Source of the DNA: Roseomonas acroporae
GTDB lineage: Bacteria > Pseudomonadota > Alphaproteobacteria > Acetobacterales > Acetobacteraceae
Assembly (NCBI RefSeq): GCF_023223525.1
Contig: NZ_JALPRX010000010.1
Span: 1-44,900, forward strand
DNA: 44,900 nt
Reading direction: 5' to 3'
The notes beneath the pieces are model-generated. The model was not told the origin of the DNA. It was given only the letters and a program-made list of their open reading frames with translations, and made no database searches. This document shows positions 28,612 through 37,871 of the stretch, piece after piece (position 1 is the first letter of the stretch; every line of letters begins with the position of its first letter). The position numbers and the translations under genes were made by a program.

Positions 28612-29652
28612 ATGAGCGAGACCGAGACGACGTTGCAGGCCAGCCGCGAGGGTGCGGCCGGCCTGCTGCTCATGAACCGCCCCCGCGCGCTGAACGCGCT
28701 CGACCAGTCGATGATCGACGCCTTCGCGGCGGCGATCGCGGCGTGGCGGGACGATCCCTCGATACGCTTCGTGCTGCTGGAGGGCGCCGGCGGACGCGCC
28801 TTCTGCGCCGGCGGCGACGTGCGCCGCATCCGCCAGCTCTCGCTGGACGGCGACACGGCCGGGATCGAGGCCTTCTTCGCCGGCGAGTACGGCGTGAATG
28901 CCGGCATCGCGGATTTCGGCAAGCCCTGGATCTCCCTGATCGACGGCGTCTGCATGGGCGGCGGCATCGGCGTCTCCGTGCATGGCAGCCACCGCGTCGT
29001 CACCGAGCACGCGCTGCTCGCCATGCCCGAGACGGCGATCGCGCTGTTCCCCGATGTCGGCACCAGCCACGTGCTGCCGCGCCTGCGCGCGACGCCGGAG
29101 GGCGCGCCCGGCGCGCTGGGCAACTGGCTGGCGATGACCGGTGCGCGGCTGGCGGGGGCGGAGGCGGTGTCGGCCGGCCTCGCCACCCACTACGTGCCGC
29201 GCGGGAAGCTGCCGGCGCTGCGCGAGGCGCTGCTGCGCGAAGGCCCCGATGCGATCGGGGCCTTCGCCGAGTCCCCGCCGCCGCCGAGCTTCGCCGACGC
29301 GCTGCCGGCGATCGACCGCTGCTTCGGGGCCCCCACCGTGCCCGCCATCCTCGACGCGCTGGAGCACGAGGACAGCGAGTGGGCGCGGGCGCAGATCGAC
29401 ATCCTGCGCCGCATGTCGCCCACCTCGCTGTTCGTGACCCGGGAGCTGCTGCGCCGGGGCGCCGGGATGGACCTCGCCGGCTGCCTCGCCATGGAGCTCG
29501 CGCTGACCCGCACGGTGACGCGCACCCCGGACTTCATCGAGGGCGTGCGGGCGGTGCTGGTGGACAAGGACAACCGGCCGCAATGGACCCCGCCCACGAT
29601 CGAGGCGATGGACCGGGCCTCGGTGCTGGAGCTGTTCCCGCCCGAGGCGTAG
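28612..29652 (+). CDS. Enoyl-CoA hydratase/isomerase family, 3-hydroxyisobutyryl-CoA hydrolase-like
   Basis: Crotonase-fold enzyme of 346 residues (MSETETTLQASREGAAGLLL). NRPRALNALDQSMIDA starts the fold, GRAFCAGGDVRRIRQL forms the CoA oxyanion loop, and GVCMGGGIGVSVHGSHRVVT and FPDVGTSHVLPRL are typical of ECH_2/HIBCH proteins. The length and the C-terminal TRTPDFIEGVRAVLVDKDN also fit HIBCH, which hydrolyses 3-hydroxyisobutyryl-CoA in valine breakdown. No other valine-pathway genes lie here. A strong hairpin-plus-T terminator follows. Confidence 0.9.
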   Translation: MSETETTLQASREGAAGLLLMNRPRALNALDQSMIDAFAAAIAAWRDDPSIRFVLLEGAGGRAFCAGGDVRRIRQLSLDGDTAGIEAFFAGEYGVNAGIADFGKPWISLIDGVCMGGGIGVSVHGSHRVVTEHALLAMPETAIALFPDVGTSHVLPRLRATPEGAPGALGNWLAMTGARLAGAEAVSAGLATHYVPRGKLPALREALLREGPDAIGAFAESPPPPSFADALPAIDRCFGAPTVPAILDALEHEDSEWARAQIDILRRMSPTSLFVTRELLRRGAGMDLAGCLAMELALTRTVTRTPDFIEGVRAVLVDKDNRPQWTPPTIEAMDRASVLELFPPEA

Positions 29653-29690
29653 AGGCGGGGCCGGCGGTCGCGCCGGCCCTGGCGTCCCGG

Positions 29691-29800
29691 CTGGCGCCGT
29701 TCCGGCCTGACCGTATCAGGCCGGAACGGCGCCAGCCTTTTGATTTTTCGCATTTTCCGAGGCGCTGGGTGAGTATACCCAGCCTGAAAATGCGCTACAG
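29691..29800. terminator. Strong hairpin terminator, composite repeat copy 3
   Basis: A perfect stem with 20-nt arms (29691-29710 and 29716-29735, core TTCCGGCCTGA, loop CCGTA) is followed by CCTTTTGATTTTT on the plus strand. The second part is GCATTTTC (29751 on) and GAAAATGC flanking a TGGGT/ACCCA hairpin. It separates the convergent hydrolase and amidase genes and can end both transcripts. A smaller 9-bp-arm hairpin (29658-29679) precedes it. Confidence 0.9.
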
Positions 29801-31189
29801 GGCCGCCACCGGCGCCTTCGCCACCCCCTCGCGCTCCAGCCGGCGCGCCACGCGCAGCGCCAGATCCTCGCGCCAGGGCGGGGCGATCACCTGCACGCCG
29901 AGCGGCAGGCCGTCATCCAGCCAGACCGGCACCGCCGCCACCGGCAGGCCGACGAAGGAGATGGGCTGGGTGAAGACGCCGAGATTGGCGCGCACCGGCA
30001 GCGTCGCCCCGTCCAGCACGAAGGTCGCCTGCCCCTCGCGCGGGGCGCGGCAGGGGGTGGCCGGGGCGAGGATGACGTCCACCGACTCGAACAGCGCCAG
30101 CACCTGCTCCCGGTACCAGCGGCGGAAGCGCTGCGCCCGAGTCACCCAGGCGGCCGGGATCATCGCGCCGGCAAGCAGCCGGTCGCGCGTCGCCGGGTCG
30201 AAATCCTGCGGCCGCGCGCGCAGCCGTTCGAGGTGCAGCGAGGCGCCCTCCGTCGCGCTGATGACGTAGGCGGCGGCGCGGGCACGGGCGGCCTCGGGGA
30301 ACTCCACGCGCCGTTCCGCGCCCAGCGCCCGGGCCACGCGCGCGACCGCCGCGAAACAGTCGGCATCGCCGTGGCGCGCGAAATGGCCGCCGGCGACGGC
30401 GATTCGCAGGTCGTCCGTGCCGAGGTCGAGGTCCTGCGCCACCGGTTCCACCGGCCGCGGCGCCTGCACCGGGTCGTCCGGGTCCTCGCCCTGCATCGCG
30501 TCGTAGGACAGGGCGAGGTCCGACACGCCGCGCGCCATCGGCCCGAGATGGTCGAGCGAACCCACGAAGGGGAAGGAGCCGGCGCGGGACAGCCGCCCGT
30601 AGGTCGGCTTCAGCCCGAACAGCCCGCACAGCGCCGAGGGCACGCGGATCGAGCCGTTGGTGTCCGAGCCCAGCGCGATCGGCACCAGCCCCGCCGCCAC
30701 CGCCGCGCCGGAACCGCCGGAGGAGCCGCCGGTCATGTGCCCCAGGGCGTGCGGGTTGTGCGAATTGCCGTCGTGGACGTTCTCGCCGGTGAAGTCGTAG
30801 GCGTACTCGCCCATGTTGAGCGCGCCGACCAGGATGGCGCCGGCCGCCTCCAGCCGCCGGACCAGCGTGGCGTCCTGCTCCGCCGGCGGATTTTCACGGT
30901 TGATGAGCGAGCCCGCCCGCGTCGGCAGGCCGGCGACGTCGATCAGGTTCTTCACCGCGAAGGGCACGCCGGCGAGCGGGCCGGCCGGTTCGCCGCGCGC
31001 CAGGGCGGCGTCGAGCCGGTCGGCGTTGCGGCGGGCGCGCTCGGCGGTGACGTCGGTGAAGGCGTTCACGCGCGGGCCGATGGCGGCGATGCGGGCCAGG
31101 GCGGCATCCACCGACTCGCGCGCGGTCAGGCGGCCGGCGCAGACGGCGGCGGCGATCTCCGTCGCCGTGGCGGTGGCGGGATCGGTCAT
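29795..31189 (-). CDS. atzE: AtzE-family amidohydrolase (amidase signature enzyme)
   Basis: Amidase-signature hydrolase of 464 residues from the start at 31189 (MTDPATATATEIAAAVCAGR). The Ser-cisSer-Lys triad is complete: K80 in PFAVKNL, S156 in GGSSGGSG and S180 in GSDTNGSIRVPS. The TNGSIRVP form is characteristic of AtzE proteins. Known AtzE hydrolyses 1-carboxybiuret in cyanuric acid breakdown and needs the small partner AtzG. Here the AtzG-like gene overlaps its start by 4 bp (ATGA). No cyanuric acid hydrolase (AtzD) or AtzF is in view, so the native substrate may be another amide. It ends an operon-like cluster with a peptide-type ABC importer. Confidence 0.88.
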   Translation of the reverse strand: MTDPATATATEIAAAVCAGRLTARESVDAALARIAAIGPRVNAFTDVTAERARRNADRLDAALARGEPAGPLAGVPFAVKNLIDVAGLPTRAGSLINRENPPAEQDATLVRRLEAAGAILVGALNMGEYAYDFTGENVHDGNSHNPHALGHMTGGSSGGSGAAVAAGLVPIALGSDTNGSIRVPSALCGLFGLKPTYGRLSRAGSFPFVGSLDHLGPMARGVSDLALSYDAMQGEDPDDPVQAPRPVEPVAQDLDLGTDDLRIAVAGGHFARHGDADCFAAVARVARALGAERRVEFPEAARARAAAYVISATEGASLHLERLRARPQDFDPATRDRLLAGAMIPAAWVTRAQRFRRWYREQVLALFESVDVILAPATPCRAPREGQATFVLDGATLPVRANLGVFTQPISFVGLPVAAVPVWLDDGLPLGVQVIAPPWREDLALRVARRLEREGVAKAPVAAL

Positions 31190-31380
31190 GCGCGGAACAC
31201 CGGGGCGGCGTCCAGCTCGTCGGGGAGCGGGAATTCCAGCATCAGCCGGGCGGCGGCGGCGGTGGCCTGGAGGTTGGCGACGACGCCCTCGCGCCACTCG
31301 GGCCGGACTTCCAGGCCGAGCAGGGCGGCGGCGGCATCGACATAGGCGGCGGGGTCGAAAGGAGGCGGGTCGGCGGGCAT
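31186..31380 (-). CDS. atzG: AtzG-like protein (DUF4089), small amidase subunit
   Basis: Small helical protein of 64 residues (MPADPPPFDPAAYVDAAAAL). The pattern FDPAAYVDAAAALLGL ... WREGVVANLQATAAAARLML ... FPLPDELDAAPVFRA is the DUF4089/AtzG family, whose member forms a hetero-tetramer with AtzE and stabilises it. It is translationally coupled to atzE, since its TGA overlaps the atzE ATG. It lies 268 bp after dppF, with a hairpin array between. Confidence 0.88.
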   Translation of the reverse strand: MPADPPPFDPAAYVDAAAALLGLEVRPEWREGVVANLQATAAAARLMLEFPLPDELDAAPVFRA

Positions 31381-31420
31381 GGGCGGACTCCTGGGTGGTC
31401 GGTTTCCCGCTGCGCGGGAA

Positions 31421-31629
31421 CGGGGCTTCGCCCCGCCTGGGGAGGCGCTGCCTCCCCTGGACCCCTCCGCCAAGGGGCGAAGCCCCCTTGGATCCCCCGT
31501 TCGATTCCCGGCCTCGCGCGCTGCAACTGCGGGGCCCAACGCCAGCGGAGGTCCAGGAACCTGAGGTTCCTGGTGGATGGGTCCAGGGAAGGCAAAGCCT
31601 TCCCTGGCGGGGTCCGGGGCGGAGCCCCG
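31421..31629. repeat. Intergenic hairpin array B
   Basis: Six hairpins lie between atzG and the dppF-like gene: 31421-31435 (CGGGGC/GCCCCG), 31436-31460 (11-nt arms, one mismatch, loop GCT), 31470-31491 (CCAAGGGG/CCCCTTGG), 31553-31573 (CCAGGAACC/GGTTCCTGG, loop TGA), 31583-31607 (CCAGGGAAGGC/GCCTTCCCTGG, loop AAA) and 31615-31629 (CGGGGC/GCCCCG, loop GGA). The first half matches the inverse of array A. It could produce attenuation or processing between the importer and the amidase genes. Confidence 0.85.
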
Positions 31630-31648
31630 AAATCGGATGGTGCCGCCG

Positions 31649-32665
31649 CTACCCGCCTTCCACGAGATGGCACGCCGCGCGGTGGCGTGGCCCCACCTCG
31701 TGCAGCGGCGGCATCTGCTCGGCGCAGCGCGCGAAGCCCCGCGGGCAGCGGCCGTAGAAGCGGCAGACATTCGGGTCCGGGTCGATGGGCGAGCGCGGCT
31801 CGCCGCCGAGCCGGATGCGTTCGGGGGCGCCCTCCGCGCCGATCTGCGGGATCGCCTCCACCAGCGCGCGCGTGTAGGGGTGGCGCGGGTTGGCGAACAC
31901 CGCTCCGGCCGGGCCTTCCTCGACGATGCGGCCGAGATACATCACCAGCACGCGGTCGCAGAGCAGGCGCACCACGTTGAGGTCGTGGCTGACGAACAGG
32001 TAGCTCATGCCGAGCTCCTGCTTCAGCCGCGCCAGCAGGTGCAGCACCACCACCTGCACCGAGACGTCGAGCGCGGCCGTGGGCTCGTCCAGCACCAGCA
32101 GCTCGGGTTCCACCGCGATGGCGCGGGCGATGCCGACGCGGGCGCGCTGGCCGCCGGAGAGCTGGTGCGGGAAGCGCGGCAGCAGGGCGAGCGGCAGGCC
32201 GCACTGCGTGGCGACCGTCTCGACGCGGGAGCGCAGCGCGGCGCCGCGCAGGCGGCGGAGGCGTCGCAGCGGGTCGGCGATGGCGTCGAAGGCGGTGTAG
32301 CGCGGGTTCACGCTCTCGCCCGCATCCTGGAACACCATCTGGATGCGGGCGCGTTCGGGGCGGCGGGCGAAGCGGCGGGCGGGCAGGTGGGTGAGGTCCT
32401 GCGAACCGAGGCGGATCGAGCCGGAGGTCGGGTCGAGCAGCCGGGTCAGGACGCGCACCAGCGTCGACTTGCCGCAGCCGGATTCGCCGACCAGGCCGAC
32501 CGTCTCGCCGCGCCCGATGGTGAAGCTGACATCGTCCACCGCGTGCAGCTTCGGCGCCGCCGCGGCGCCGCCGCGCAGCCGCGCGAGCAGCCCGCCGGTG
32601 GTGCCGCGCACGGTGAACTGGCGGGAAAGCTCGGCCACGTCGAGCAAGGGAAGGGTTTCGCTCAT
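31649..32665 (-). CDS. Peptide-type ABC importer ATPase (DppF/OppF-like)
   Basis: ATPase of 338 residues ([20 protein letters not shown]). Walker [10 protein letters not shown] at 60-68, signature LSGGQ at 169-173, Walker [13 protein letters not shown] just after, and H-loop FVSHDLNVV. The C-terminal oligopeptide-transporter extension holds [10 protein letters not shown] with its cysteines, as in OppF/DppF (4Fe-4S or cysteine-rich tail). It overlaps the dppD-like gene by 4 bp. With the partner ATPase it powers uptake through the two permeases upstream. Confidence 0.92.
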   Translation of the reverse strand: MSETLPLLDVAELSRQFTVRGTTGGLLARLRGGAAAAPKLHAVDDVSFTIGRGETVGLVGESGCGKSTLVRVLTRLLDPTSGSIRLGSQDLTHLPARRFARRPERARIQMVFQDAGESVNPRYTAFDAIADPLRRLRRLRGAALRSRVETVATQCGLPLALLPRFPHQLSGGQRARVGIARAIAVEPELLVLDEPTAALDVSVQVVVLHLLARLKQELGMSYLFVSHDLNVVRLLCDRVLVMYLGRIVEEGPAGAVFANPRHPYTRALVEAIPQIGAEGAPERIRLGGEPRSPIDPDPNVCRFYGRCPRGFARCAEQMPPLHEVGPRHRAACHLVEGG

Positions 32666-33828
32666 AGCGGGTTGTTGCAGGCCACGAGGTGGGAGGGGGC
32701 GATCTCGCGGCGCTGGAGCGAGACCTGGCAGGAATCCAGCGCGCGGTCGCAGCGGCCGATGTAGCGGCAGGCGGGCAGGTCCGGCCGGCGCAGGTCCGGC
32801 AGGCTGCCGGGGATGGAGGCAAGGTCGGCCAGGGAGGCGTGGCCGGTGGGGGTCGCGGCGAGCAGGCGCGCCGTATAGGGGTGGCGGGGATGCGCGAAGA
32901 GGTCGCGCACCGGCGCGTCCTCGACGACGTGCCCGGCATGCATCACCACCACGCGGTCGCAGTATTCCGAGGCGAGGGCGAGGTCGTGCGTGATGACCAG
33001 CGCCGAGACGCCGGATTCGCGCGCGAGGCCAGTCAGCAGGTCCATGATGACGGCCTGGGTGGTGACGTCGATGCCGGTGGTGGGCTCGTCGGCGATCAGC
33101 AGCTTCGGCCGGCAGGCCAGCGCGATCGCGATCATCACGCGCTGGCACATGCCGCCCGACATCTCGTAGGGATAGGCGCGGGCACGCCGCTCCGGGTCGG
33201 TGATGCGGACGCGGCGCAGCATCTCGATGGCGGCGGCGGGGGCCTCGCGCCGGCCGGCGCCGCCGTGGCGGATCAGCACGTCGGCGATCTGCTTGCCCAC
33301 CGGGCGGATCGGGTTCAGCGCCGTGCGGGGGTTCTGGAAGATCATCGAGATGTCACGGCCGCGTATGCCGCGCAGCGTGCGCTCGGGGGCGTGCAGCAGG
33401 TCGGTGCCGCCGAATTGCGCGGTGCCGGCGGTGACCTCGCCGGCCGCATCGAGGATGCCCATCAGCGCGTAGGCGGTGACGGATTTCCCCGAGCCGGACT
33501 CGCCCACCAGCGCCACGATCTCGCCGCGCCCGACGGTGAAGCCGACCTGCTCCAGCGCCTTCACCGTGCCGCCACGCGTGCGGAAGGAGACGGCGAGGTC
33601 GCGCACCGCGAGGCAGGGCTCGGCCTGCGCGGCGCTGAAGGCGGCGGCGGGCGGGATCGGGCCGGGGGGGAGGGAATCGAGCAGGTTGGGCGCGGTGCCG
33701 GGCGGCGTGGGGGCCGTGTCGAGCGGCGGCGCCTCGCCGGGTTCCACCGCCAGGTCGGCGGCGGGGCCGCCGGCGGGGGTGAGCTGCGGCGGCACGGCGG
33801 GATCGGCGCGGGGCGGGCGTTCGCTCAT
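32662..33828 (-). CDS. Peptide-type ABC importer ATPase (DppD/OppD-like)
   Basis: ATPase of 388 residues. The core begins about residue 72 ([20 protein letters not shown]). Walker A GESGSGKS at 109-116, signature [15 protein letters not shown], Walker [13 protein letters not shown], and the C-terminal [14 protein letters not shown] tail. The first 70 residues are a Pro/Ala-rich extension not found in typical OppD (usual length about 330), probably disordered. A start closer to the core is possible, but no better ribosome-binding site was identified. It lies 10 bp after the dppC-like gene. Confidence 0.9.
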   Translation of the reverse strand: MSERPPRADPAVPPQLTPAGGPAADLAVEPGEAPPLDTAPTPPGTAPNLLDSLPPGPIPPAAAFSAAQAEPCLAVRDLAVSFRTRGGTVKALEQVGFTVGRGEIVALVGESGSGKSVTAYALMGILDAAGEVTAGTAQFGGTDLLHAPERTLRGIRGRDISMIFQNPRTALNPIRPVGKQIADVLIRHGGAGRREAPAAAIEMLRRVRITDPERRARAYPYEMSGGMCQRVMIAIALACRPKLLIADEPTTGIDVTTQAVIMDLLTGLARESGVSALVITHDLALASEYCDRVVVMHAGHVVEDAPVRDLFAHPRHPYTARLLAATPTGHASLADLASIPGSLPDLRRPDLPACRYIGRCDRALDSCQVSLQRREIAPSHLVACNNPL

Positions 33829-33838
33829 GTCCGCTTCC

Positions 33839-34729
33839 TCATGTGCGCTTCCGGGGGTCGATCACGTCGCGCAGCCCGTCGCCGAGCAGGTTGAAGCAGA
33901 ACACGGCGAACATCAGCGCGAGGCCGGGGAACAGCGCGATCCACCATTCGCCCGAGACGATGAAGGAGGCGCCTTCCGCCACCATGATCCCCCATTCCGG
34001 CGTCGGCGGCCGCACGCCGAGGCCGATGAAGGAGAGTCCGGCGGCGTTGAGGATGGCGTAGCCCATGGTGAGCGACATCTGCACCACCATGATCGGCATG
34101 ATGTTGGGCAGGAGCTGAGTCAGCAGGATCGAGAGGTTGCCGTGGCCGCAGAGCCGCGCCGCCTCGACGAATCCCGCCTCGGCGCGCTGGCGCGTCTCGG
34201 CGCGGGCGATGCGCGCGTAGAGCGGGAAGTTGATGATCGCCGTCGCGATGACGATGTTGGTGACGGTGTTGCCGAGCGCCGCCACGATGCCCATCGCCAG
34301 CACGAAGAGCGGGAAGGCCATGATGACGTCGGCAAGCCTGCCCACCACCATGTCCACCCAGCCGCCGAAATAGCCGGCGGCGAGGCCGGCCAGCCCGCCC
34401 AGCGCGAAGACCAGCGCCACCGAGAACACGGCGATGCGCAGGTCCAGCGAGGTGGCGACCAGCACGCGGCTGAGGATGTCGCGGCCGAGCTGGTCGGTGC
34501 CGAACCAGTGCGCGGCGGAAGGCCCCTGAAGTGCTGCGGCGGTGTCGCTGGCCAGCGGGTCGTAGGGCGCGATCCACTGGCCGAACAGCGCGGCGACCAC
34601 GAGCAGGATCGCCATGCCGAAGGCGAGGCCGGTGACGGGATTCTCCGCCACCACGTAGCGGGCGTGCCCGAGCAGCGTGCTGCCCGGGGGAGAGGCGGGC
34701 GCGGGGGCGGGTGCCGTGCTCGCGCTCAT
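33839..34729 (-). CDS. Peptide-type ABC importer permease (DppC-like)
   Basis: Inner-membrane permease of 296 residues. An Ala/Pro-rich N-terminal tail (MSASTAPAPAPASPPGSTLL) precedes about six hydrophobic helices. HWFGTDQLGRDILSRVL is the hallmark of DppC/OppC proteins. The EAA loop appears in FVEAARLCGHGN, the contact point for the ATPases. It is second permease of the operon, 22 bp after dppB. Confidence 0.93.
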   Translation of the reverse strand: MSASTAPAPAPASPPGSTLLGHARYVVAENPVTGLAFGMAILLVVAALFGQWIAPYDPLASDTAAALQGPSAAHWFGTDQLGRDILSRVLVATSLDLRIAVFSVALVFALGGLAGLAAGYFGGWVDMVVGRLADVIMAFPLFVLAMGIVAALGNTVTNIVIATAIINFPLYARIARAETRQRAEAGFVEAARLCGHGNLSILLTQLLPNIMPIMVVQMSLTMGYAILNAAGLSFIGLGVRPPTPEWGIMVAEGASFIVSGEWWIALFPGLALMFAVFCFNLLGDGLRDVIDPRKRT

Positions 34730-34751
34730 GTCGCACCTCCGGTGCGCGGGC

Positions 34752-35765
34752 TCACGTCGCGGTCCTCGCGCGCGGGTCGATCAGGCCCTGGAGCACGTCG
34801 ATCAGCAGGTTCAGCAGCACGTACATCACCGCCATGGCCAGAACGAAGCCCTGCACCGGGGCGAAGTCCGAGGCGATCAGCGCCTCGATGGCGTAGGAGC
34901 CGATGCCCGGCCAGGCGAACACCTTCTCCACCAGCACGTTGGCGCCGAGCAGGAAGGAGAACACCATGCCGAGCGTGGTGACCACCGGCAGCAGCGCGTT
35001 GCGGAAGGCGTAGGTGATCAGCACCGACCAGGGCGTGAGGCCGCTCGCCCGCGCGGTGCGCACGAAGTCCGAGGTCAGCACGGCGAGCATGGCGGCGCGC
35101 GTCATGCGCGCGATCGGGGCGAGGGCGAAGATCGCCAGCGTCAGCACCGGCAGGACGAGCTGCGAGAGGGCGCCGCGGAAGGTCTCCCAGTCGCCGGCCA
35201 GCGCGCTGTCGATCAGGAAGAAGCCGGTGACGGTGGGCGGCGCCGAGAGGAACACGTCGAGCCGTCCGAGCGGCGCCGGCGCCCAGCCCAGGATGAAGTA
35301 GAACACGTAGACCAGCAGCAGCCCGGTGAAGAACACCGGCAGCGAGACGCCGGCCGTGGTGACGAGGCGGCAGGCATGGTCGACGAACGATCCCGGCTTC
35401 ACCGCCGCCAGGATGCCGAAGGGGATGGCGATGGCGAGCGAGACCAGCAGGCCGAGCAGCGTCAGCTCGGCCGAGGCGGGCAGGCGCGAGAGCAGGTCGC
35501 TCAGCACCGGCTGGCCGGTGGTCAGCGAATTGCCGAGATCGCCCCGCGCCAGCGCCGCCACGTAGTCGGCGAACTGCTCGGCCGCCGGCTTGTCGAGGCC
35601 GAGCGAGTGGCGGAGCTGCTCGATCGCCTCGCGGCTCGCGGCGGGACCGGCGAAGTAGGCGGCGGTGTCGCCCGGCAGCACCCGCGTCAGGGCGAAGGTG
35701 ATGACCACGACGCCGATCAGGCTGAACACGGCGACGGCGAGGCGCCGCAGGATCATCGCGCCCAT
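34752..35765 (-). CDS. Peptide-type ABC importer permease (DppB-like)
   Basis: Inner-membrane permease of 337 residues with about six hydrophobic helices. The start MGAMILRRLAVAVFSLIGVV is followed by FALTRVLPGDTAAYFAG, the diagnostic DppB/OppB N-terminal region. The EAA-like loop is in DFVRTARASGLTPWSVL. A second in-frame ATG 9 bp downstream is equally possible as start. It lies 7 bp after the binding-protein gene. Confidence 0.93.
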   Translation of the reverse strand: MGAMILRRLAVAVFSLIGVVVITFALTRVLPGDTAAYFAGPAASREAIEQLRHSLGLDKPAAEQFADYVAALARGDLGNSLTTGQPVLSDLLSRLPASAELTLLGLLVSLAIAIPFGILAAVKPGSFVDHACRLVTTAGVSLPVFFTGLLLVYVFYFILGWAPAPLGRLDVFLSAPPTVTGFFLIDSALAGDWETFRGALSQLVLPVLTLAIFALAPIARMTRAAMLAVLTSDFVRTARASGLTPWSVLITYAFRNALLPVVTTLGMVFSFLLGANVLVEKVFAWPGIGSYAIEALIASDFAPVQGFVLAMAVMYVLLNLLIDVLQGLIDPRARTAT

Positions 35766-35772
35766 GGTGGCG

Positions 35773-37398
35773 TCAGGCCTTGCTGAAGGCGCGGTAGTCG
35801 AGGCGGCGGTGGAACCAGTACTGGTAGCCGGAGATGTTCTTCTGCATCGCGACGTTGCTGTAGGGCTGGTAGAGCGGGATGCGGGGAATGTCGGAGAAGG
35901 CGAGATCGACGAAGCCGCGCACGTCCCGGTCGTAGCTCTCCGTGTCGCCGGCCGCCGCGGCGGCGCGGGCGCCGTCGATCAGCCGGTCCATCCCGGGCGA
36001 CTGGTAGCTCATCGTGTTGAACACGGAATTCTGCCCGTGGTAGCACCAGAAGAAGAAGTACTCCGGATAGTCGAGCCAGCCGGAGAAGACGTTGGTGAAG
36101 AGCGGCATCTCCTTCTTGTTCAGCTCGGTGCGCCAGTTGGCGCCGGGGATCTTGTTCAGCGTGGTGCGGATGCCGATCTGCGCCAGGTTCTCCTGCACCA
36201 GCGTGCAGAGCGGCTCGTTCACCTGGGAGAATCCGAGGTCGAAGGACATCGGCACCTCGAACCCGTCCGGATAGCCGGCCTCGGTCAGGAGCTGCTTCGC
36301 GCGGGCGAGGTCGGTGACGTACTTCGTCGGCTGCGGCCAGGAGACGGTGGTGGGCGCGTCGGCCGGGGCGCCGAACATCGGCTTGCCGAGTCCGTACAGC
36401 ACCGCGTCCATGATCTTCTGGTACGGAACGGCGTAGGCGACGGCCTGGCGCACCTTGAGGTTGTCGAACGGCGCCTTCTTCACGTTCATGCCGAGATACT
36501 GGAGGCCGTTGCTGTAGGGCACCGAGGTGATCGTCAGCTTCCCCGCGCCGCGCATCTCGGAGAAATCCTTGTTGGGCAGGTCGTAGGAGATGTCGGCGTC
36601 GCCCCGCTCCAGCAGCGCGCGGCGGTTGCCGGAGGAGGGGACCATGCGCCAGATCACGCGCCGCACCTTGGGCAGCGGGCCGCTCTTCCAGTTGTCGAAG
36701 CGCTCGAACACCACCTCGCTGCCCGGCGTCCAGCGGGTGACGCGGTAGGCGCCGCCGCCGGCCGTGTTCTGCTTGGCGTAGTCGAGCGCCCAGGGGTCGG
36801 CCGGCGTCGCGCGCTTCTTCAGCAGCTCGGAATTCATCACGCAGGGCACCACCACGGCGAGGTCCGGGATGGTCAGCCGGTCCTTGCGGATGAAGTCCAC
36901 GCGGAAGGTGTGGTCGTCCACCACCACGAACTGCTCGGGCTTCTCCAGGCTGCCCGCCTTCATCTGGAAGGTCGGGAAGCCGCCCACCGTCACGGCGCGG
37001 TCGAAGCTCCACTTCACGTCGCGCGCGGTGACGGGGGCGCCGTCGTGGAAGGTGGCGTCGCGGCGCAGCCTGAACGTCACGGACATGTCGCCCACCGACA
37101 TGTCCTCGGCCAATTCGGGCCTGAAGCGGTCGCGGTCGTAGTAGGGCGTGCCGTCCGGCAGCGTCTTCATCTCGTGGCTGATCAGCCGGTCGTAGCAGTT
37201 CCAGGAGACCTCGTAGCCCGGCACGGTGGTGCCGACGCCCATCACGTCGAGGTTGTTCGGTCCGCTCTCCGAGACGATCAGCAGCGTCTCCTGCCGCGAC
37301 TGCGCGCGGGCGGGCGACCAGATGGCGGGCATGGCGAGACCGGCGCCGGCGGCGGCGAGGCCGGCGGGGAGGGTGGTCAGGAAATCCCGGCGCTGCAT
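35773..37398 (-). CDS. Peptide-type ABC importer substrate-binding protein (DppA-like, SBP_bac_5)
   Basis: Periplasmic solute-binding protein of 541 residues. The signal peptide MQRRDFLTTLPAGLAAAGAG carries an RRDF twin-arginine motif, so Tat export is likely. RPELAEDMSVGDMSVTFRLR, DGAPVTARDVKWSFDRAV and the C-terminal IPRIPLYQPY match the SBP_bac_5 family. The substrate cannot be read, but the linked AtzG/AtzE genes suggest a small amide or ureide rather than a peptide; this is inference. It heads the dppABCDF-atzGE cluster, and two TTGCA half-sites lie about 160-190 bp upstream. Confidence 0.93.
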   Translation of the reverse strand: MQRRDFLTTLPAGLAAAGAGLAMPAIWSPARAQSRQETLLIVSESGPNNLDVMGVGTTVPGYEVSWNCYDRLISHEMKTLPDGTPYYDRDRFRPELAEDMSVGDMSVTFRLRRDATFHDGAPVTARDVKWSFDRAVTVGGFPTFQMKAGSLEKPEQFVVVDDHTFRVDFIRKDRLTIPDLAVVVPCVMNSELLKKRATPADPWALDYAKQNTAGGGAYRVTRWTPGSEVVFERFDNWKSGPLPKVRRVIWRMVPSSGNRRALLERGDADISYDLPNKDFSEMRGAGKLTITSVPYSNGLQYLGMNVKKAPFDNLKVRQAVAYAVPYQKIMDAVLYGLGKPMFGAPADAPTTVSWPQPTKYVTDLARAKQLLTEAGYPDGFEVPMSFDLGFSQVNEPLCTLVQENLAQIGIRTTLNKIPGANWRTELNKKEMPLFTNVFSGWLDYPEYFFFWCYHGQNSVFNTMSYQSPGMDRLIDGARAAAAAGDTESYDRDVRGFVDLAFSDIPRIPLYQPYSNVAMQKNISGYQYWFHRRLDYRAFSKA

Positions 37399-37871
37399 GG
37401 GTGCTCCTCGGGCCTGCGGCGCGAGCCGGATGGCAGGTCGGCACGCTCGCGCGGGGCTACGGTCAGCAAGCGGTGTGCCATCTCCCCAGCAGACGGGATG
37501 CCGACCGCGGCCGGGAGGCGGCGGGAAGGGGCGCCTCCCCCGTCCAGCGCATCCTGCATGCAATCTGACCATATGGCGTGCAATCGTGCGACGCTCCCTC
37601 GTTCCACCCCAGGGGCCGGGCGGGCCTCCCGCCGACCGCCGGCGGGAAGGCGGGCGCGCCCGTCATCGGCGCGGCGGTGCGCGCCCGGCCCGCCCGGACC
37701 GTCGGCAGGGTGCCGCGGCAGGGGCCAGGCGGTGCGGCTCGGCGGCGAGGGTCGGCAGGGGCGGCCGCGCCGGTGGCAGACCGGTCCGGGGCAGGCGACA
37801 GGCCGGCAGGAGCGGTGCCCGGCGGGAGTGCCCGGCAGGTGGTGTCCGAGGGGGCGGAGCGGCGGGCGGCG
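37399..37871. other. 473-bp intergenic region upstream of the importer
   Basis: It carries a direct repeat, GCATGCAATC (37556-37565) and GCGTGCAATC (37576-37585), spaced by 20 bp, about two helical turns. This is a candidate operator for the importer operon. The remainder is GC-rich and shows no gene on either strand. Confidence 0.5.
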
